Under the pieces are notes generated by a model, which was not told the origin of the DNA, ran no database searches, and worked only from the letters and a program-made list of their open reading frames with translations. A stretch of 15,839 nt of DNA from NCBI GenBank assembly GCA_051010195.1, contig JBPCVV010000156.1, forward strand, positions 1-15,839, given 5' to 3'. Each line of letters begins with the position of its first letter. Positions within the stretch are counted from its first letter, which is position 1. The stretch is from Anderseniella sp051010195. GTDB taxonomy: Bacteria; Pseudomonadota; Alphaproteobacteria; Rhizobiales; Aestuariivirgaceae. Positions 14,706-15,839 of the stretch are shown piece after piece. A program made the translations under genes and the position numbers.

Positions 14706-15716
14706 ATGAAGCACTGCAGATGGATAGTCGGATGTTGCTTGTCTGTCGCCTTGGTTGCGCCGGTTCAACCCGCCATTGCAGACAAAACCGCCATATCGGT
14801 CAGCACCAGCCCGCGGGGTTTTGCGCGATTTGGAAACGGCAACCTGCCCTCAGGCCTCACTTTCCTTGGCGGACTGACCCTGACCAGTGACAACAGCAAT
14901 TTCGGCGGATTTTCAGGCCTTGAAATCTCGCACGACGGAAACCGTTTTGTCAGTGTCAGCGACCGGGGACACTGGCTGACCGGTCGCCTGGTCTATGAGA
15001 AAGGCCGCCTGAAGGGCGTTGCGGACACTCGGCTGGCACCGATTTTGAACCGGAACGGCAAAGCCGAAGACCGCAAGTTGCGATCCGATGCCGAAGCTGT
15101 TGGCGCCTGGAATTCCAAAGGCCTCAAGGGCAAGGTGATCGTGGGATTTGAGTGGCGCGAACGGGTCGAGCAATTCAATATCGGCAAGCACGGCTTCAAG
15201 GCAAAGGCAAACCGGGTAAAGAGCCCGAAAGCAATCTCCGAGGGCCAGAGAAACGGCGAACTCGAAGCCCTGGGCAGGTTTTCAGAAGGACCTCTGAAAG
15301 GGTGGCTGATAGCAATTTCCGAGCGCAACCATGCCAAGGATGACAGCCTGCGCGGCTGGCTGTGGCGCAACGGCAAGACCCGCGAGTTTCACATTCCGCG
15401 CCATGAAGACTACCTGGTCACCGGGCTTGCCATCCTGCCCGGCGGCAAGGAGATCATCACCGTTGAACGCAGCTTCAAGCCGCCGGTCCTGGTTGGCATG
15501 GCGTTGCGCCGGTTCCCGGTGGAAGATTTGCAGAAGCGCAAAACCGGGCCAGGCAAGCTCTTGTTCGCCGGCAAGCTGACGTCCTACCAGATCGACAACA
15601 TGGAAGGCATCGCCGCCCACCGGGACGAACGCGGCACGATCATCACCGTGATTTCAGACGACAACTTCAACAGGTCGGTGCAGTCCACCGTGATGTTCCA
15701 GTTCCGCCTGAACTAG
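14706..15716 (+). CDS. Secreted phytase-like esterase (beta-propeller type)
   Basis: A 336-residue exported protein of the 'esterase-like activity of phytase' family. MKHCRW then a hydrophobic stretch (7-20) and PAIAD suggest a Sec signal peptide cut after Ala25. The mature part holds blocks typical of the family: FGGFSGLEISHDGNRFVSVSDRGHW, then DAEAVGAW, GFEWRERVEQF, ERNHAKDD, LPGGKEIITVERSF, and near the end NMEGIAAHRDERG with TVISDDNFN. These repeat 'acidic-Gly-Leu/Ile' and SDRG/SDDN motifs match a propeller with a metal- or phosphate-binding face. The true substrate is not known; activity as phytase or esterase is inferred from the family name. ATG 14706 is preferred over GTG 14691; GAAAGAG lies about 7 bases upstream. 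It starts only 20 bases after cobT, so read-through from the cob genes is likely. Confidence 0.85.
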   Translation: MKHCRWIVGCCLSVALVAPVQPAIADKTAISVSTSPRGFARFGNGNLPSGLTFLGGLTLTSDNSNFGGFSGLEISHDGNRFVSVSDRGHWLTGRLVYEKGRLKGVADTRLAPILNRNGKAEDRKLRSDAEAVGAWNSKGLKGKVIVGFEWRERVEQFNIGKHGFKAKANRVKSPKAISEGQRNGELEALGRFSEGPLKGWLIAISERNHAKDDSLRGWLWRNGKTREFHIPRHEDYLVTGLAILPGGKEIITVERSFKPPVLVGMALRRFPVEDLQKRKTGPGKLLFAGKLTSYQIDNMEGIAAHRDERGTIITVISDDNFNRSVQSTVMFQFRLN

Positions 15717-15727
15717 GGTCAGGACCC
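15716..15727. repeat. Palindrome GGGTC-AG-GACCC at the end of the esterase gene
   Basis: GGGTC at 15716-15720 and GACCC at 15723-15727 are perfect inverted arms with AG between. The first G is the last base of the esterase TAG stop. It is followed by ATTAATG. This sequence is too short for a terminator and probably marks the left side of the larger repeat that follows. Confidence 0.5.
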
Positions 15728-15751
15728 ATTAATGTTATCCATTCTGCGGGA

Positions 15752-15839
15752 GGATATTTTGCCTCTGACAAGGCGAAAGGGCGCAGGAAACCGTCCGGTT
15801 TTCAAGTCCTTTCAACGCGGTCAGGGGCAAAATAGATCC
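15752..15839. repeat. 88-base nested palindromic element, reaching the window edge
   Basis: Three sets of inverted arms are nested about one centre. Outer: 15752-15769 against 15820-15839 (GGAT..ATTTTGCC.CTGAC, 17 of 18 matching after a two-base gap). Middle: GAAAGG 15775-15780 against CCTTTC 15808-15813. Inner: AAACCG 15788-15793 against CGGTTT 15796-15801. The spacers between arms are close to equal on both sides, so the whole could fold as one long hairpin. No ORF of note lies inside. It may be a mobile palindromic repeat (MITE- or REP-like) or a terminator-type structure; the window ends at the outer arm, so its true size is unknown. Confidence 0.6.

Noticed and set aside
1..15839. CRISPR array, tRNA or rRNA genes, insertion sequence, toxin-antitoxin or defence genes.
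   Set aside because: I looked for regularly spaced repeats, cloverleaf-like and rRNA-like segments, transposase motifs and paired small ORFs on both strands and saw none.

Overview
The window reads as chromosomal, mostly housekeeping DNA of an alphaproteobacterium, most likely of the Hyphomicrobiales (Rhizobiales). The basis is: a fairly GC-rich sequence; the SecA C-terminal tail; an L,D-transpeptidase with a C-terminal extension I know mainly from rhizobia; aerobic-type cobaltochelatase genes cobS and cobT; and the gene order accA, xerD, small membrane protein / aroK, aroB, corC / bolA / DnaJ-like, cobS, cobT, which is familiar from rhizobial genomes. Species cannot be told from the sequence alone.

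Layout. 1-215 is the 3' end of secA. A Tat-exported YkuD-type L,D-transpeptidase follows (about 212-1396), its start overlapping the secA stop, then an SLC13-type permease with two RCK_C domains (about 1484-3277). Convergent to these, on the minus strand, are two tandem YafK-type L,D-transpeptidase-fold paralogues (3296-4120 and 4188-4913), then accA (5048-6007), xerD (6137-7117) and a 46-residue membrane protein (7098-7238) overlapping the xerD start. Divergent from these, on the plus strand, is the tightly coupled trio aroK, aroB, corC (about 7461-10464) with ATGA stop/start overlaps. bolA (10584-10859, minus) converges on corC and diverges from a small J-domain protein (11027-11662), followed by cobS (11789-12778), cobT (12802-14685) and a secreted phytase-like esterase (14706-15716). 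The last 120 bases hold a nested palindromic repeat cut by the window edge.

Functional themes: envelope and peptidoglycan work (secA end, three YkuD-fold enzymes), central metabolism (accA, aroK, aroB), chromosome dimer resolution (xerD), Fe-S or redox-linked bolA, and cobalt insertion into the corrin ring (cobS, cobT; their partner cobN is not in the window).

I found no clearly new multi-gene system. The most interesting items are non-genic or small: the 88-base nested palindrome at the right edge, a CTAGAGCNNNATG motif seen three times around the corC/bolA/cobT junctions, two mutually exclusive hairpins in the cobS leader, the J-domain protein with an N-terminal Cys/His cluster, and the tandem YafK-type pair with different membrane anchors.
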